Below are positions 25,882 through 37,028 of a stretch of 64,000 nucleotides of DNA, in pieces. The translations under genes were made by a program, and so were the position numbers. The stretch is from Polycladomyces zharkentensis (GTDB lineage: Bacteria > Bacillota > Bacilli > Thermoactinomycetales > JIR-001). Under the pieces are notes generated by a model. That model saw only the letters and a list, made by a program, of their open reading frames with translations, was not told where the DNA came from and ran no database searches. The DNA lies in contig NZ_JAFHAP010000006.1 in the NCBI RefSeq assembly GCF_016938855.1, forward strand, positions 1-64,000. Reading direction: 5' to 3'. Positions within the stretch are counted from its first letter, which is position 1. Every line of letters starts with the position of its first letter.

Positions 25882-26840
25882 GCAACGGATATTTGCCCTT
25901 TGAAAAACCGATCGCCGAACTGCGGGAAAAGATTGCCGAGCTCAAAAAATTTACCCAACAATCCTCTCTGGACCTGTCCGAAGAGATCCGGACGTTGGAG
26001 GCACGGGCGGAGCGGTTGGAGCAGGAGATTTACGGCAATCTGACACCGTGGCAAAAAGTGCAGATTGCCCGACATCCCTCCCGTCCGACGACATTGGATT
26101 ATATTCGTCGCATTTTCACCGATTTCGTCGAGTTGCACGGAGATCGTCTGTATGGGGATGACCCTGCCATCGTCGGCGGCATCGCCAAACTGAACGGACG
26201 ACCGGTGACAGTGATCGGGCATGAGCGGGGGAAAGATACCAAGGACAAAATCGCCCGCAACTTTGGTCTGCCGCATCCCGAAGGATACCGCAAAGCGCTT
26301 CGTCTGATGCAACAGGCGGATAAATTCGGGCGGCCGATCATCACATTTGTGGATACGCAGGGGGCACATCCGGGCGTCGAAGCGGAGGAGCGGGGGCAAA
26401 GTGAAGCGATTGCCCGCAATCTGCGCGAGATGGCCGGATTTACCGTGCCCATCATCTGCGTGGTTACGGGGGAAGGCGGAAGCGGCGGCGCATTGGCGAT
26501 CAGTGTCGGAAACCGCTTGCTGATGCTGGAGCATGCGTATTATTCCGTCATATCGCCGGAAGGTGCGGCTGCCATTTTGTGGAGGGATGCGGCGCATGCC
26601 CAACAAGCGGCTGAGGCGCTCAAAATCACGGCTCAGGATCTGAAAGAGCTGGGGATTATCGACCGGATCATTCCTGAGCCCAAGGGAGGCGCTCACAAAG
26701 ACCCGGACGCACAGGCCGCGGAGATCAAAAAAGCGATTGAGGAAGAATTAACGGATTTGTTGCAGATGGATGGTGAAGAATTGCGGGAAGAGCGGTACAA
26801 TAAATATGCGAGGATCGGAGTTTACACCAGCGTGGTGTGA
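25878..26840 (+). CDS. accA: Acetyl-CoA carboxylase carboxyltransferase subunit alpha
   Basis: 320 residues, the normal size. An N-terminal coiled region ([12 protein letters not shown]) is followed by the family motifs [49 protein letters not shown] and [19 protein letters not shown]. It forms the alpha2-beta2 carboxyltransferase with AccD. A terminator overlaps its stop codon. Confidence 0.97.
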   Translation: MSNGYLPFEKPIAELREKIAELKKFTQQSSLDLSEEIRTLEARAERLEQEIYGNLTPWQKVQIARHPSRPTTLDYIRRIFTDFVELHGDRLYGDDPAIVGGIAKLNGRPVTVIGHERGKDTKDKIARNFGLPHPEGYRKALRLMQQADKFGRPIITFVDTQGAHPGVEAEERGQSEAIARNLREMAGFTVPIICVVTGEGGSGGALAISVGNRLLMLEHAYYSVISPEGAAAILWRDAAHAQQAAEALKITAQDLKELGIIDRIIPEPKGGAHKDPDAQAAEIKKAIEEELTDLLQMDGEELREERYNKYARIGVYTSVV

Positions 26841-26859
26841 GAACTGCCCGTTCTCTTTT
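26839..26859 (+). terminator. Terminator overlapping the accA stop
   Basis: GAGAAC / GTTCTC with loop TGCCC then TTTTCC; the first bases belong to the TGA stop. Confidence 0.65.
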
Positions 26860-28164
<1,305 letters not shown>

Positions 28165-28183
28165 CGAAAAGAGGGGGAGAAGG

Positions 28184-29935
28184 ATGCGAAAGACGAAAAT
28201 CGTGTGTACGATCGGACCGGCCAGTGAAGATCCGGAGACACTGAAACGGTTGATTTTGTCCGGGATGAACGTGGCACGGCTCAACTTTTCCCACGGCTCG
28301 CACGAAGAGCACGGCCGGCGCATCGATGCGGTCCGACAGGCGGCAGCAGAATTGGGAAAAACGGTTGCCATCCTGTTGGACACCAAAGGGCCGGAGATTC
28401 GCACAGGTGAGCTGCAAGGCGGAGAAGCGGAGCTGAAAACGGGAGACCGGTTGACCCTGACGACGGAACCCATCCTGGGGAATGCCCAACGTGTATCGGT
28501 TTCTTATGAGGGACTGCCGGCCGATGTGCAACCGGGTTCCACCATTTTGATCGATGACGGCTTGATTCGGTTGGACGTGGAAGCGGTGGAAGGAACCGAG
28601 ATCCATTGTCGCGTGGCCAACGGCGGTTTGCTGAAGAATCGCAAGGGGGTCAATCTTCCCGGTCTGAAGGTGAATCTTCCGGGTATTACGTCCAAGGATG
28701 CCGAGGATATCGTGTTTGGTATCCAAAAAGGGGTCGATTTCATTGCCGCCTCGTTCGTGCGGAAACCGGAGGATGTCCTGGAAATCCGCAAAATTTTGGA
28801 AGAGCACCATGCCGATATTCAGATCATCGCCAAAATCGAAAACAGCGAAGGCCTGGAGCATTTGGATGAGATTTTGGAAGTGGCCGACGGCTTGATGGTT
28901 GCTCGCGGCGATCTGGGTGTGGAGATTCCTGCCGAAGAAGTGCCGTTGGTGCAAAAAGAGATGATCCGCAAATGCAACAATCTCGGCAAACCGGTGATTA
29001 CCGCCACGCAGATGTTGGATTCGATGCAGCGTAACCCGCGTCCGACGCGGGCGGAGGCGAGCGACGTCGCCAACGCCATTTTGGACGGAACGGATGCGGT
29101 GATGTTGTCGGGAGAAACGGCCGCAGGAAAATATCCGGTGGAAGCGGTGGAAACGATGGCCCGAATCGCCCTGCGGACGGAAAGAGCGCTCCGGTATCGA
29201 GATCTGTTTCGTCAGCGCCGTTTGGAGCAGGAAATCAGCATCACCGATTCCATCAGTCAGGCGGTGGTTCACGCCGCGGAAAGCCTGCAGTCGTCGGCGA
29301 TCATTACGTCTACCGAAAGCGGATTTACTGCCCGCATGGTTTCCAAATACCGTCCGCGAACGCCGATCATCGCCGTGACGCCCAATGATCGGGTGATGGC
29401 CAAGCTGTCGCTGGTTTGGGGCGTGTATCCTGTCAAAGGGACCAAGGTAACCAATACGGATGAAATGTTGCAGGTGGCGATTCGTTCGGCATTGGCTTCC
29501 AAATACGTCCGCCACGGTGATCTGGTTGTGATCACGGCAGGTGTTCCCAGCGGTCAGTCCGGTAGTACCAACCTGATGAAGGTTCATGTAATCGGCGATG
29601 TGCTGGCGAGCGGACAAGGGGTCGGCAAGCAAGTGGTTACGGGAACCGTAGTCGTGGGACGGTCAGCGGAAGAGCTGCGTGAAAAAATGGTGGATGGTGC
29701 GATTCTCGTCACGCCGGCGACCGATCGGGATATGATGGATGCCTTTGAACGGGCGTCCGCGGTGATCACGGAAGAAGGCGGTCTGACTTCTCATGCGGCG
29801 GTGGTGGGATTGAGCCTTGGCATCCCTGTCATCGTCGGTGTGGAAAACGCCACGGAAATCCTGAAAGACGGTATGGAGATCACAGTCGATTCCGACCGGG
29901 GACAAATCTACTCCGGACGGGCCAAAGTGCTTTAA
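28184..29935 (+). CDS. pyk: Pyruvate kinase with extra C-terminal PEP-utilising domain
   Basis: 583 residues, longer than the roughly 475 of most pyruvate kinases. The barrel contains [28 protein letters not shown] and [36 protein letters not shown] and TATQMLDSM complete the active site. After the allosteric domain (about 355-470) there is an added PEP-utiliser-like swivel domain (about 500-583) with [20 protein letters not shown]. This extension, with its conserved Thr-Ser-His, is typical of Bacillus-type Pyk. Start ATG 28184 has GGGGGAGAAGG. A terminator follows. Confidence 0.97.
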   Translation: MRKTKIVCTIGPASEDPETLKRLILSGMNVARLNFSHGSHEEHGRRIDAVRQAAAELGKTVAILLDTKGPEIRTGELQGGEAELKTGDRLTLTTEPILGNAQRVSVSYEGLPADVQPGSTILIDDGLIRLDVEAVEGTEIHCRVANGGLLKNRKGVNLPGLKVNLPGITSKDAEDIVFGIQKGVDFIAASFVRKPEDVLEIRKILEEHHADIQIIAKIENSEGLEHLDEILEVADGLMVARGDLGVEIPAEEVPLVQKEMIRKCNNLGKPVITATQMLDSMQRNPRPTRAEASDVANAILDGTDAVMLSGETAAGKYPVEAVETMARIALRTERALRYRDLFRQRRLEQEISITDSISQAVVHAAESLQSSAIITSTESGFTARMVSKYRPRTPIIAVTPNDRVMAKLSLVWGVYPVKGTKVTNTDEMLQVAIRSALASKYVRHGDLVVITAGVPSGQSGSTNLMKVHVIGDVLASGQGVGKQVVTGTVVVGRSAEELREKMVDGAILVTPATDRDMMDAFERASAVITEEGGLTSHAAVVGLSLGIPVIVGVENATEILKDGMEITVDSDRGQIYSGRAKVL

Positions 29936-29945
29936 CAGTTCAAAA

Positions 29946-29992
29946 AGGGACCGTTCCGCTGAACGTGCACAGCGAATCGGTCCCTCGTTTTT
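29946..29992 (+). terminator. Terminator of the pfkA-pyk operon
   Basis: AGGGACCG / CGGTCCCT enclosing a 24-base loop that contains its own small GCTG/CAGC pairing, followed by CGTTTTTG. Confidence 0.85.
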
Positions 29993-30051
29993 GAAAATCA
30001 GGGTGTCCCGGCAGACGGAACGATTTTTTTTGATAATGGCAGTAAGCCCGA

Positions 30052-30126
30052 TCAAATGACGCGCAAACGAGGATAGATCCAAAGGCGCAACCGTTTGCGC
30101 CGCTTTCTTCTGCGAGCCAATTTCAT
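30052..30126 (-). CDS. Possible 24-residue arginine-rich peptide
   Basis: ATG 30126 has a near-perfect ribosome site (AAAGGAGTGAGGCCG). The product MKLARRRKRRKRLRLWIYP and then RLRVI is half basic residues. It lies in the 430-base gap between pyk and the thioesterase gene; the rest of that gap holds no other gene that I can support. A palindrome inside the frame (GGCGCAA...TTGCGCC) could instead be a structural element, so translation is only suggested. Confidence 0.35.
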   Translation of the reverse strand: MKLARRRKRRKRLRLWIYPRLRVI

Positions 30127-30363
30127 CGGCCTCACTCCTTTCCCCTTCACCAAGTTATCCGTTCATTTGGTTTGTACTTTTATTGTATCCGGAACCTTCA
30201 CTTTTGGCTATTCACATTATGTGTTTCTTTGCATCAAAATATGTAAATATCGAAGAAGATCCCAGATCATGACGGGATTGCTCACCATTTTTGTTATAAT
30301 AGCCTTACATACTGTCCGGCTTGCTCATACCACACCAATAGAGTCGTTGTGGAGGAATCGTAC

Positions 30364-30831
30364 ATGGAAAATCGGCGTGTGTTTGAAACCACCATTCGCG
30401 TTCGTTATCAAGAAACGGATCAAATGGGCGTGGTGTATCACACCAACTATATCGTTTGGTTTGAAGTGGCAAGGTCCGAAATGATTCGCGAGTTGGGCAC
30501 TTCTTACCGGGAATTGGAGGAAAAAGGGTTGTTATTGCCGGTAGTGGACGTGCATTGCCGGTATTTGTCTCCAGCCCATTATGATGAAGAAGTGATCGTG
30601 CGCACCGTTGTGAAGGAGTTGACCGGAAGCAAAATCCGGTTTGGATATGAAGTGGTTCGACGTGATGACAACCGGCTGTTGACAGTCGGCTCCACCACGC
30701 ACATCTGGGTAAACCGTGAGATGAAGCGGGTCAACATCCAACGTGATGATCCGGAACTGTACCGGCTGTTGGTGGAGCAAACGCTTGAAGGGGAGAGTAT
30801 TTCATGTTACGATGGGTCCTCTTGGCGCTGA
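30364..30831 (+). CDS. YbgC/FadM-type acyl-CoA thioesterase
   Basis: 155 residues from ATG 30364, which has GGAGG 8 bases upstream. The hotdog-fold signature TTIRVRYQETDQMGVVYHTN includes the catalytic Asp of the 4HBT family; YIVWFEVARSEMIRELG follows. The enzyme hydrolyses acyl-CoA (short-chain or aromatic) in the cytosol; the exact chain preference cannot be read from the sequence. Its end overlaps the start of fxsA by 28 bases, so both are in one transcript. Confidence 0.88.
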   Translation: MENRRVFETTIRVRYQETDQMGVVYHTNYIVWFEVARSEMIRELGTSYRELEEKGLLLPVVDVHCRYLSPAHYDEEVIVRTVVKELTGSKIRFGYEVVRRDDNRLLTVGSTTHIWVNREMKRVNIQRDDPELYRLLVEQTLEGESISCYDGSSWR

Positions 30832-31196
30832 TCGTCGTTCCTGTTCTGGAGATAGCCGGATTGGTCGCCATCGGCAACTGGATCGGACCGATGCCGACCA
30901 TAGTGCTCGTACTGGGCACCGGTCTGCTCGGGGCATATCTGGCACGACAACAGGGATGGCAAACATGGCGCTTGTTGCAAATCCAATTGCGAAACGGTGA
31001 AATGCCCGGAGAAACGCTGTTGGATGGCCTGTGTATCTTGATGGGCGGCGTTTGTCTTGTGATTCCCGGTTTTTTCAGCGATGTGATCGGGATATTCCTG
31101 CTGATTCCATATACCCGCGGCATTGCCCGGTTGTGGCTCAAGCGTTGGCTGTTGAAAAAATTCAGTGGCCGCCTTCATTGGTCATACCGGCGATGA
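30804..31196 (+). CDS. fxsA: FxsA-family membrane protein
   Basis: 130 residues with four hydrophobic segments (LLALIVVPVLEIAGLVAIG, TIVLVLGTGLLGAYLA, GLCILMGGVCLVIPGFFSD, IGIFLLIPYT). The motifs PVLEIAGL, GxxLARxQG and GGVCLVIPGFFSDxxGIFLLIP are diagnostic of FxsA, a cytoplasmic-membrane protein that in E. coli suppresses F-plasmid exclusion of phage T7. Its normal role is unknown. In B. subtilis the gene (ytzA) is next to pyk, as here. Confidence 0.92.
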   Translation: MLRWVLLALIVVPVLEIAGLVAIGNWIGPMPTIVLVLGTGLLGAYLARQQGWQTWRLLQIQLRNGEMPGETLLDGLCILMGGVCLVIPGFFSDVIGIFLLIPYTRGIARLWLKRWLLKKFSGRLHWSYRR

Positions 31197-31215
31197 TAAG
31201 GCTGTTAAGCCGAAA

Positions 31216-31270
31216 AAAACCGTTTCCCATCGGCAATCCAACATTCCCGGTGGGAAACGGTTTATCTTTT
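31216..31270. terminator. Bidirectional terminator between fxsA and ytvI
   Basis: AAACCGTTTCCCA pairs with TGGGAAACGGTTT around a 21-base loop; T-rich on the plus side (TTTATCTTTTTC), A-rich before it. Confidence 0.85.
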
Positions 31271-32401
31271 TCACGTCTCGACTTTGAAACCCTGTACGAT
31301 GAATCGCCAGATGTCTCTCATCACTCCCGCACGGTACAAAGCCATCAGGATGACCACCGTAACCGGGCCGATGATGACACCGATGAATCCCAACAATTTG
31401 AGTCCTACGAACAGGGCGATCAAGGTGGGCAGCGGGTCCAGACCGACATTGGAAGCGACCAGTTTGGGTTCCAACAGCTGCCGGACAACCACGATGACAC
31501 CGTACAATATGGCAATCCCGATTCCCAGATGGTAGTCGCCGATCAGCAAGAGGTATATCGACCAGGGAACCAGAATCGAGCCGACCCCGATATACGGCAA
31601 CAGGTCGAGCAGGAGTGCGATCAGCGCAATCGTCAACGCATAATTGACTCCAAGGATCAATAAACCGATCAGGATGATGGTAGCTGTGATCGTGATCAAT
31701 GTAAACTGGGCGCGAACAAATCCAAACAACGCATGGCGCAGGTCTCGCATAATGATGCCGCCCGTTTTGCGCGCACGATTGGGGATGATGCCCAGCATGC
31801 GCTTGCGCAGTTGAGGCCAGTCGATCCCGATAAAAAATGCGGCCAACACGATGAATACAATCACGGTGGCAATATAAGGCAAGTCACCGAGGAACGATCC
31901 GACACCCGAGATGAAATCGGTGATCATCTCCGTTCCTTTGTTGGCCAACACGTCCAGGTTTCTTTGAATACTGCTGATGATTTGAGCTTTGTGTTCCGGA
32001 TTGCGCTGGAGATAGTTTTGGACGGTGTCGATAATGCGGGACAACTGGGTATCCTTGGTGAGTATATCCACTAAGTATTGATTGAAAAATTGCAGATAAA
32101 CCGGCAGACGCTGGGCCAAATGCGTCAGTTCCAGTACCATTTGGGCGATGAGAATCAATAATCCCGTGATGATCGAGCCGACAAAAAGAAACAGGATCAG
32201 GAATACGCCCAACCATCGGGGAAGGCGAAGTCGCCGTTCCAAAAATTGGACGGGAGGTTGGATCAGCAGGGCGATCACCCAGCCGATCAAGAACGGATAT
32301 ACCAATGGGATCAAAAAGCTCAGTATATAATAGGCCGTGATGATCGCGAGCAAAACGACGGCGGCACGGATCGCGATACCCACCCCGGGATGCTGTGCCA
32401 T
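31271..32401 (-). CDS. ytvI: Sporulation integral membrane protein YtvI (AI-2E transporter family)
   Basis: 376 residues from ATG 32401 (AAGGGGGAG upstream; the frame extends to 32503 without a site). At least seven hydrophobic segments; the family core LLDLLPYIGVGSILVPWSIY and LEPKLVASNVGLDPLPTLIA, ending VGLKLLGFIGVIIGPV, is that of the AI-2E/PerM group. The sporulation-linked YtvI lies between fxsA and citZ in B. subtilis, in agreement with this position. Its transported substrate is unknown. Confidence 0.88.
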   Translation of the reverse strand: MAQHPGVGIAIRAAVVLLAIITAYYILSFLIPLVYPFLIGWVIALLIQPPVQFLERRLRLPRWLGVFLILFLFVGSIITGLLILIAQMVLELTHLAQRLPVYLQFFNQYLVDILTKDTQLSRIIDTVQNYLQRNPEHKAQIISSIQRNLDVLANKGTEMITDFISGVGSFLGDLPYIATVIVFIVLAAFFIGIDWPQLRKRMLGIIPNRARKTGGIIMRDLRHALFGFVRAQFTLITITATIILIGLLILGVNYALTIALIALLLDLLPYIGVGSILVPWSIYLLLIGDYHLGIGIAILYGVIVVVRQLLEPKLVASNVGLDPLPTLIALFVGLKLLGFIGVIIGPVTVVILMALYRAGVMRDIWRFIVQGFKVET

Positions 32402-32821
32402 GGCGCTCCCCCTTGCTTGCAGTTGATATGAATGATTATACCATTTTCTTCTCCGCATCCAAGCATTCAAAACGTTACAACCATCACAATCTGGTTTCGA
32501 CAAGGTTTGCGATGATGGATGCCAACAGTGTTATTTTTGTGTTACACTAAAGAAGGCGGGGTTCAGGGAAATACGGAGATAAAACAATATCAGACTGCGG
32601 GGGATTGCCCCGGTGCGGATCGTGAAGAGATGTTCGGTCGGTTGTTACACGAATCAATGGGAAGATTGTGAATGTTGTGCAATCCCGAACAAAGGCTGTC
32701 AACCGACGGGCGATTTCGTATAATCGAATTGTAATAAAAATAAATATATGATCCGTTCTATTTCGGGGCGATGCGACGATGGTCCCCTGACAGTGTATAC
32801 CAGAAGCAAAGGAGCGATCAT
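32402..32821 (+). other. Divergent ytvI-citZ intergenic region
   Basis: No gene. A perfect TATAAT at 32719-32724 with TGTCAA 16 bases upstream is the best promoter for citZ, leaving a leader of about 90 bases. I found no clear cre or CcpC-type site. Confidence 0.4.
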
Positions 32822-33937
32822 ATGACGGTTGCGAAGGGATTGGAGGGCGTAGTAGCGGTAACTTCCGAGATCAGCTCGATTATTGACGGCGTCTTGACCT
32901 ATCGCGGTATCGACATCGACGAGCTGGCCGAAAAGGCGAGTTTTGAAGAAGTCGTGTACCTGCTGTGGAAAGGCCATCTGCCGACGCGTGCGCAGCTGGA
33001 CGAACTGAAACGGCAGTTGGATCAATCTGCTGCACTGCCGACGGAATTATTGGAACAGTTGAAAGTGTATTCGAATACAGGCGCACATCCGATGGCCGTA
33101 TTGCGCACTGCCGTTTCGGCATTGGCATTGTACGACAAGGAAGCAGACGACAACAGTGCGGAAGCAAATGAGAAAAAAGCGATCAAGCTGACGGCGCAGA
33201 TTCCGACGATTATCACTGCGTTTTTCCGGATGCGCAAGGGGCTGGAACCCGTCGCTCCGAAGCAAGGTCTCGGATTTGCGGCCAATTTCCTCTACATGTT
33301 GACTGGTGAGGAACCGGATCGCGTGGCGGTGGAAGCGTTTGACAAAGCGCTGATTCTTCATGCCGATCATGAATTGAATGCTTCCACGTTTGCTTCCCGC
33401 GTCACCACTGCGACGTTGTCGGACATGTATTCGGCGATCACCACTGCGATCGGCACCTTGAAGGGTCCCCTGCACGGGGGCGCCAACGAACGCGTGATGG
33501 CGATGCTGGAGGAGATCGGATCGCTGGATCGTGTGGAATCCTATATCAGGACGAAATTGGACAACAAGGAAAAAATCATGGGTTTCGGCCATCGCGTGTA
33601 CAAAAACGGTGATCCGCGAGCCAAACACCTCCGCGAGATGTCCCGGCAATTGGCCGAGTTGACCGGTGAAAAGAAATGGTATGAGATGTCCACGCACATT
33701 GAACGCTTGGTGGACCGGGAAAAAGGCCTCAAGCCAAACGTGGACTTCTACTCCGCTTCCGTCTACACCTACCTGGGCATCCCGCGCGATCTGTTTACCC
33801 CGATCTTCGCGATGAGCCGCGTATCGGGCTGGACCGCGCATGTAATGGAACAATACGCCAACAACCGTCTGATCCGTCCTCGTGCAGAATACACGGGACC
33901 GTCCAATCGTTCGTATATTCCGATCGATCAACGGTAA
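32822..33937 (+). CDS. citZ: Citrate synthase
   Basis: 371 residues, the short Gram-positive type II-like form. Start ATG 32822 has AAAGGAGCGATCAT. Active-site regions: ADHELNASTFASRV (His and Asn), GPLHGGANERVMAML and IMGFGHRVYKNGDPRAKHL (catalytic His), ending PRAEYTGPSNRSYIPI (Arg that binds citrate). It condenses oxaloacetate and acetyl-CoA, the entry into the TCA cycle. It heads the citZ-icd-mdh cluster; icd starts 83 bases later. Confidence 0.97.
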   Translation: MTVAKGLEGVVAVTSEISSIIDGVLTYRGIDIDELAEKASFEEVVYLLWKGHLPTRAQLDELKRQLDQSAALPTELLEQLKVYSNTGAHPMAVLRTAVSALALYDKEADDNSAEANEKKAIKLTAQIPTIITAFFRMRKGLEPVAPKQGLGFAANFLYMLTGEEPDRVAVEAFDKALILHADHELNASTFASRVTTATLSDMYSAITTAIGTLKGPLHGGANERVMAMLEEIGSLDRVESYIRTKLDNKEKIMGFGHRVYKNGDPRAKHLREMSRQLAELTGEKKWYEMSTHIERLVDREKGLKPNVDFYSASVYTYLGIPRDLFTPIFAMSRVSGWTAHVMEQYANNRLIRPRAEYTGPSNRSYIPIDQR

Positions 33938-34020
33938 GCGATTGCAAACAGGAGATCGTCAGGGGCGGGTTGATCCTGTCCCCTGTTTTTTGAGATACAG
34001 CAACAGAAAGAGGGGTTGAC

Positions 34021-35307
34021 ATGGCACTCTGGGAGAAACCGACCACCGGTGAAAAAATCGTTGTCGACAACGGAAAATTGCATGTTCCGGATCATCCGAT
34101 CATCCCGTTTATCGAGGGTGACGGGACAGGCCCGGACATTTGGGCGGCTGCCCGTCGCGTCTTGGATGCCGCCGTGGAAAAAGCTTACGGAGGCACCAAA
34201 AAGATCGCATGGTACGAAGTGTATGCCGGGGAGAAAGCATACAACCGTTTCGGCCAATGGTTGCCGGAAGAGACACTTCAAGCGGTACGCGAATACTACG
34301 TTGCGATCAAGGGGCCGCTTACCACACCGGTCGGTGGTGGGATTCGCTCGTTGAACGTGGCGCTCAGACAGGAATTGGATCTTTACGTGTGCTTGCGCCC
34401 GGTGCGTTACTTTGATGGCGTGCCGTCACCGGTCAAGCATCCCGAGCTGGTGGATATGGTCATTTTCCGGGAGAACTCGGAAGACATCTATGCCGGGATC
34501 GAGTGGCCGGCCGGGTCTGAAGAAGTGAAAAAAGTGATCCGTTTCCTGCAAGAGGAGATGGGTGTGAAAAAAATCCGTTTCCCGGAAACGGCCGGAATCG
34601 GTGTCAAACCGGTGTCACGGGAGGGAACGGAACGATTGGTGCGGGCGGCCATCAACTATGCGCTCAAGCACGGACGCAAAAGCGTCACCCTGGTACACAA
34701 GGGGAACATCATGAAATTTACGGAAGGTGCCTTTAAAAACTGGGGATACGAGTTGGCGGAACGTGAATTTGCCGATCAAACCTTTACTTGGGCGCAATAT
34801 GACCGCATCAAGGCGGAAAAAGGCGTGGAAGCGGCCAACCAAGCGCAAAAAGAGGCCGAGGAAGCGGGCAAAGTGATCGTGAAGGACTCGATCGCGGACG
34901 CCTTCCTGCAACAAATCCTGACGCGTCCGGCAGAGTACGATGTGATCGCCACACTGAACCTCAACGGAGATTATATTTCCGACGCCTTGGCGGCGCAGGT
35001 GGGCGGCATCGGGATCGCGCCGGGAGCCAATATCAACTACGACACGGGGCATGCGATTTTTGAAGCCACGCACGGAACCGCGCCGAAATACGCGGGTCTG
35101 GACAAAGTCAACCCGGGATCGGTCATTCTCTCCGGCGTGCTGATGTTGGAGCATCTCGGTTGGCAGGAAGCGGCAGATCGGATTTACGCCGCGATGAGCA
35201 AAACGATCAGCCAAAAAACGGTGACCTATGACTTTGCACGCCTGATGGAAGGCGCCACCGAAGTGAAATGCTCCGAATTTGCCGATCGTCTGATCGACAA
35301 TCTGTGA
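34021..35307 (+). CDS. icd: NADP-dependent isocitrate dehydrogenase
   Basis: 428 residues. Start ATG 34021 has AGAGGGG. Substrate loop [13 protein letters not shown]-like sequence ([20 protein letters not shown]), [14 protein letters not shown] at the N-terminus, [19 protein letters not shown]-like region and [20 protein letters not shown] with ANINY. It oxidises isocitrate to 2-oxoglutarate. Second gene of the TCA operon, followed by mdh after 69 bases. Confidence 0.97.
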   Translation: MALWEKPTTGEKIVVDNGKLHVPDHPIIPFIEGDGTGPDIWAAARRVLDAAVEKAYGGTKKIAWYEVYAGEKAYNRFGQWLPEETLQAVREYYVAIKGPLTTPVGGGIRSLNVALRQELDLYVCLRPVRYFDGVPSPVKHPELVDMVIFRENSEDIYAGIEWPAGSEEVKKVIRFLQEEMGVKKIRFPETAGIGVKPVSREGTERLVRAAINYALKHGRKSVTLVHKGNIMKFTEGAFKNWGYELAEREFADQTFTWAQYDRIKAEKGVEAANQAQKEAEEAGKVIVKDSIADAFLQQILTRPAEYDVIATLNLNGDYISDALAAQVGGIGIAPGANINYDTGHAIFEATHGTAPKYAGLDKVNPGSVILSGVLMLEHLGWQEAADRIYAAMSKTISQKTVTYDFARLMEGATEVKCSEFADRLIDNL

Positions 35308-35376
35308 TTTCACGAAACAAACAAGCGGATTCGGAATGTGTCCGGGTAACAAACTCTGACAGGAGGGGAAAGGCAG

Positions 35377-36315
35377 ATGGCCATCCGGAGAAGAAAAATT
35401 TCCGTCATCGGTGCGGGATTCACAGGTGCCACCACCGCACTCATGCTGGCGCAAAAAGAATTGGGCGATATCGTGTTGGTGGATATCCCCGAAGCGGAAG
35501 GACCGACCAAAGGAAAAGCGCTGGACATGTTGGAAGCCGGTCCGGTGCAGGGCTTTGACGCCAATATTGTCGGAACGAGCGATTACGCCGAAACGGCTGA
35601 CTCCGACTTGGTGATCATCACCGCCGGTGTGGCGCGCAAACCGGGCATGAGCCGGGATGATCTCGTCAACATCAACGCAAAAGTGATGCGCTCCGTCACC
35701 GAGCAGGTGGTCAAATACTCGCCCGACAGCATTTTGCTGGTATTGACCAACCCGGTGGACGCCATGACCTACGAGGTGTACCGGACGTCCGGATTCCCGA
35801 AGCACCGCGTCATCGGGCAATCCGGCGTATTGGACACTGCGCGCTTCCGCACTTTCGTTGCACAAGAGCTGGGCGTCTCCGTTGAAGATGTGAGCGGATT
35901 TGTGTTGGGCGGTCACGGTGACGACATGGTACCGCTGGTCCGCTACTCCTATGCAGGCGGCATTCCGCTGGAAAAACTCCTGCCGAAAGAGCGTCTGGAT
36001 GCCATCGTCGAGCGCACCCGCAAAGGCGGCGGTGAAATTGTCAACCTGCTGGGTACAGGCAGTGCCTACTATGCCCCCGCCGCATCGCTGGTGCAAATGG
36101 CTGAAGCGATTTTGAAAGACAAAAAGCGCATCCTGCCGGCCATCGCCTATCTGGAAGGCGAATACGGATACCATGACATGTACCTCGGCGTACCGACGAT
36201 CATCGGTGGCAACGGACTGGAAAAAGTGATCGAACTGGATTTGACCGAGGAAGAGAAACAAGCGTTGGACAAATCGGCGGAATCGGTTCGCAAAGTGATG
36301 AAAGTATTGGGATGA
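35377..36315 (+). CDS. mdh: Malate dehydrogenase (LDH-like)
   Basis: 312 residues of the lactate-dehydrogenase-like MDH type. NAD site [40 protein letters not shown], substrate Arg and catalytic His in [19 protein letters not shown] (His about 179). An Arg in position of the LDH Gln (RKPGMSR) fits malate. Start ATG 35377 has ACAGGAGGGGAAAGG. A terminator follows immediately, ending the citZ-icd-mdh unit. Confidence 0.97.
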   Translation: MAIRRRKISVIGAGFTGATTALMLAQKELGDIVLVDIPEAEGPTKGKALDMLEAGPVQGFDANIVGTSDYAETADSDLVIITAGVARKPGMSRDDLVNINAKVMRSVTEQVVKYSPDSILLVLTNPVDAMTYEVYRTSGFPKHRVIGQSGVLDTARFRTFVAQELGVSVEDVSGFVLGGHGDDMVPLVRYSYAGGIPLEKLLPKERLDAIVERTRKGGGEIVNLLGTGSAYYAPAASLVQMAEAILKDKKRILPAIAYLEGEYGYHDMYLGVPTIIGGNGLEKVIELDLTEEEKQALDKSAESVRKVMKVLG

Positions 36316-36324
36316 TGAACATTG

Positions 36325-36348
36325 GCCCGGGGTATTCCCGGGCTTTTC
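36325..36348 (+). terminator. Terminator after mdh
   Basis: GCCCGGG / CCCGGGC with loop GTATT, followed by TTTTC. Confidence 0.92.
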
Positions 36349-36397
36349 TGTATAGCATGCATGTAAACGCTGTCACCCACACAGGCACCAACCTGCG

Positions 36398-36568
36398 GGC
36401 ATTCGGGTAGAGATCGTCGACCCCGAATACACCAGCCAAACCTGTAAGTGCGGTCATCGAGAAAAAGCGAACCGATGCGGCATCCGCTTCCAGTGCAAAC
36501 CGTGCGGATACACCATCCACGATGATTTGACTGGAGCGATCAACATCGCCCAAGCCATTTCAGGTTAG
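36398..36568 (+). pseudogene. tnpB: C-terminal fragment of a TnpB (IS605 OrfB) protein
   Basis: The frame codes GIRVEIVDPEYTSQTCKCG, then HREKANRCGIRFQCKPCGY and DDLTGAINIAQAISG, ending at TAG 36568. This is the zinc finger (CxC...CxxC) and the last RuvC acidic residue (D in DLTGAxNIA) of TnpB, the RNA-guided nuclease of IS200/IS605 elements. The N-terminal 300 or so residues are missing and no start codon is present; upstream sequence joins the mdh terminator within about 50 bases. One Cys pair is CKC instead of the usual CxxC. Confidence 0.85.
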
Positions 36569-36785
36569 TAGTTCGGCACACTGATAATACCACGGGCACT
36601 TCCGTTGGTCACAGGTGTGCCGCCCATCCGGGTACGTGCGAACCGGGTGGGACGGGCTGATGACACAGCCCTTGGCTTGAGGGTTGCCCGAAACAGAAAT
36701 GGACTGAGGGCGTTCACCACTCAAGAATCCCACGGCGACCATAGGCAGTGCCTGTGGTACTTTAGCCGTGTGAAGTGTCAACCTG
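36569..36785 (+). mobile_element. Putative omega RNA and right end of a TnpB element (plus-strand copy)
   Basis: Directly downstream of the tnpB stop and closely matching the minus-strand copy at 21724-21962: CCACGGGCACTTCCGTTGGT, TTGAGGGTTGCCCGAAACAG, AATCCCACGGCGACCATAGG, ending AGCCGTGTGAAGTGTCAA at about 36781. In TnpB elements this segment encodes the guide RNA scaffold. Beyond it, 36782-36865 is an open frame for PDFSAVTVIKTLAVPVMIG and MALLTGWV, perhaps the tail of a membrane-protein gene cut by the insertion. The rest of 36866-37028 holds nothing I recognise. Confidence 0.65.
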
Positions 36786-37028
36786 ACTTCTCTGCGGTGA
36801 CAGTCATCAAAACGCTTGCCGTACCAGTCATGATCGGCATGGCCTTGTTGACCGGTTGGGTGTGAGATGGCGAAACGGGATCACACTTTCGCGGAAAATG
36901 AAGCGGATGATGACAATATGGATCAGTAATGACCAAAAGCAACAACCGTCCCAAAAGTGACCTTCCGTTTGCGTAACAGAGTGAAGGAAAAGGCATCCCA
37001 AAACGTAAGGAAAAAGGGGGAGGACATT

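Noticed and set aside
34615-36261. 548-codon minus-strand frame opposite icd/mdh
   Set aside because: Shadow of icd and mdh; crosses both genes.
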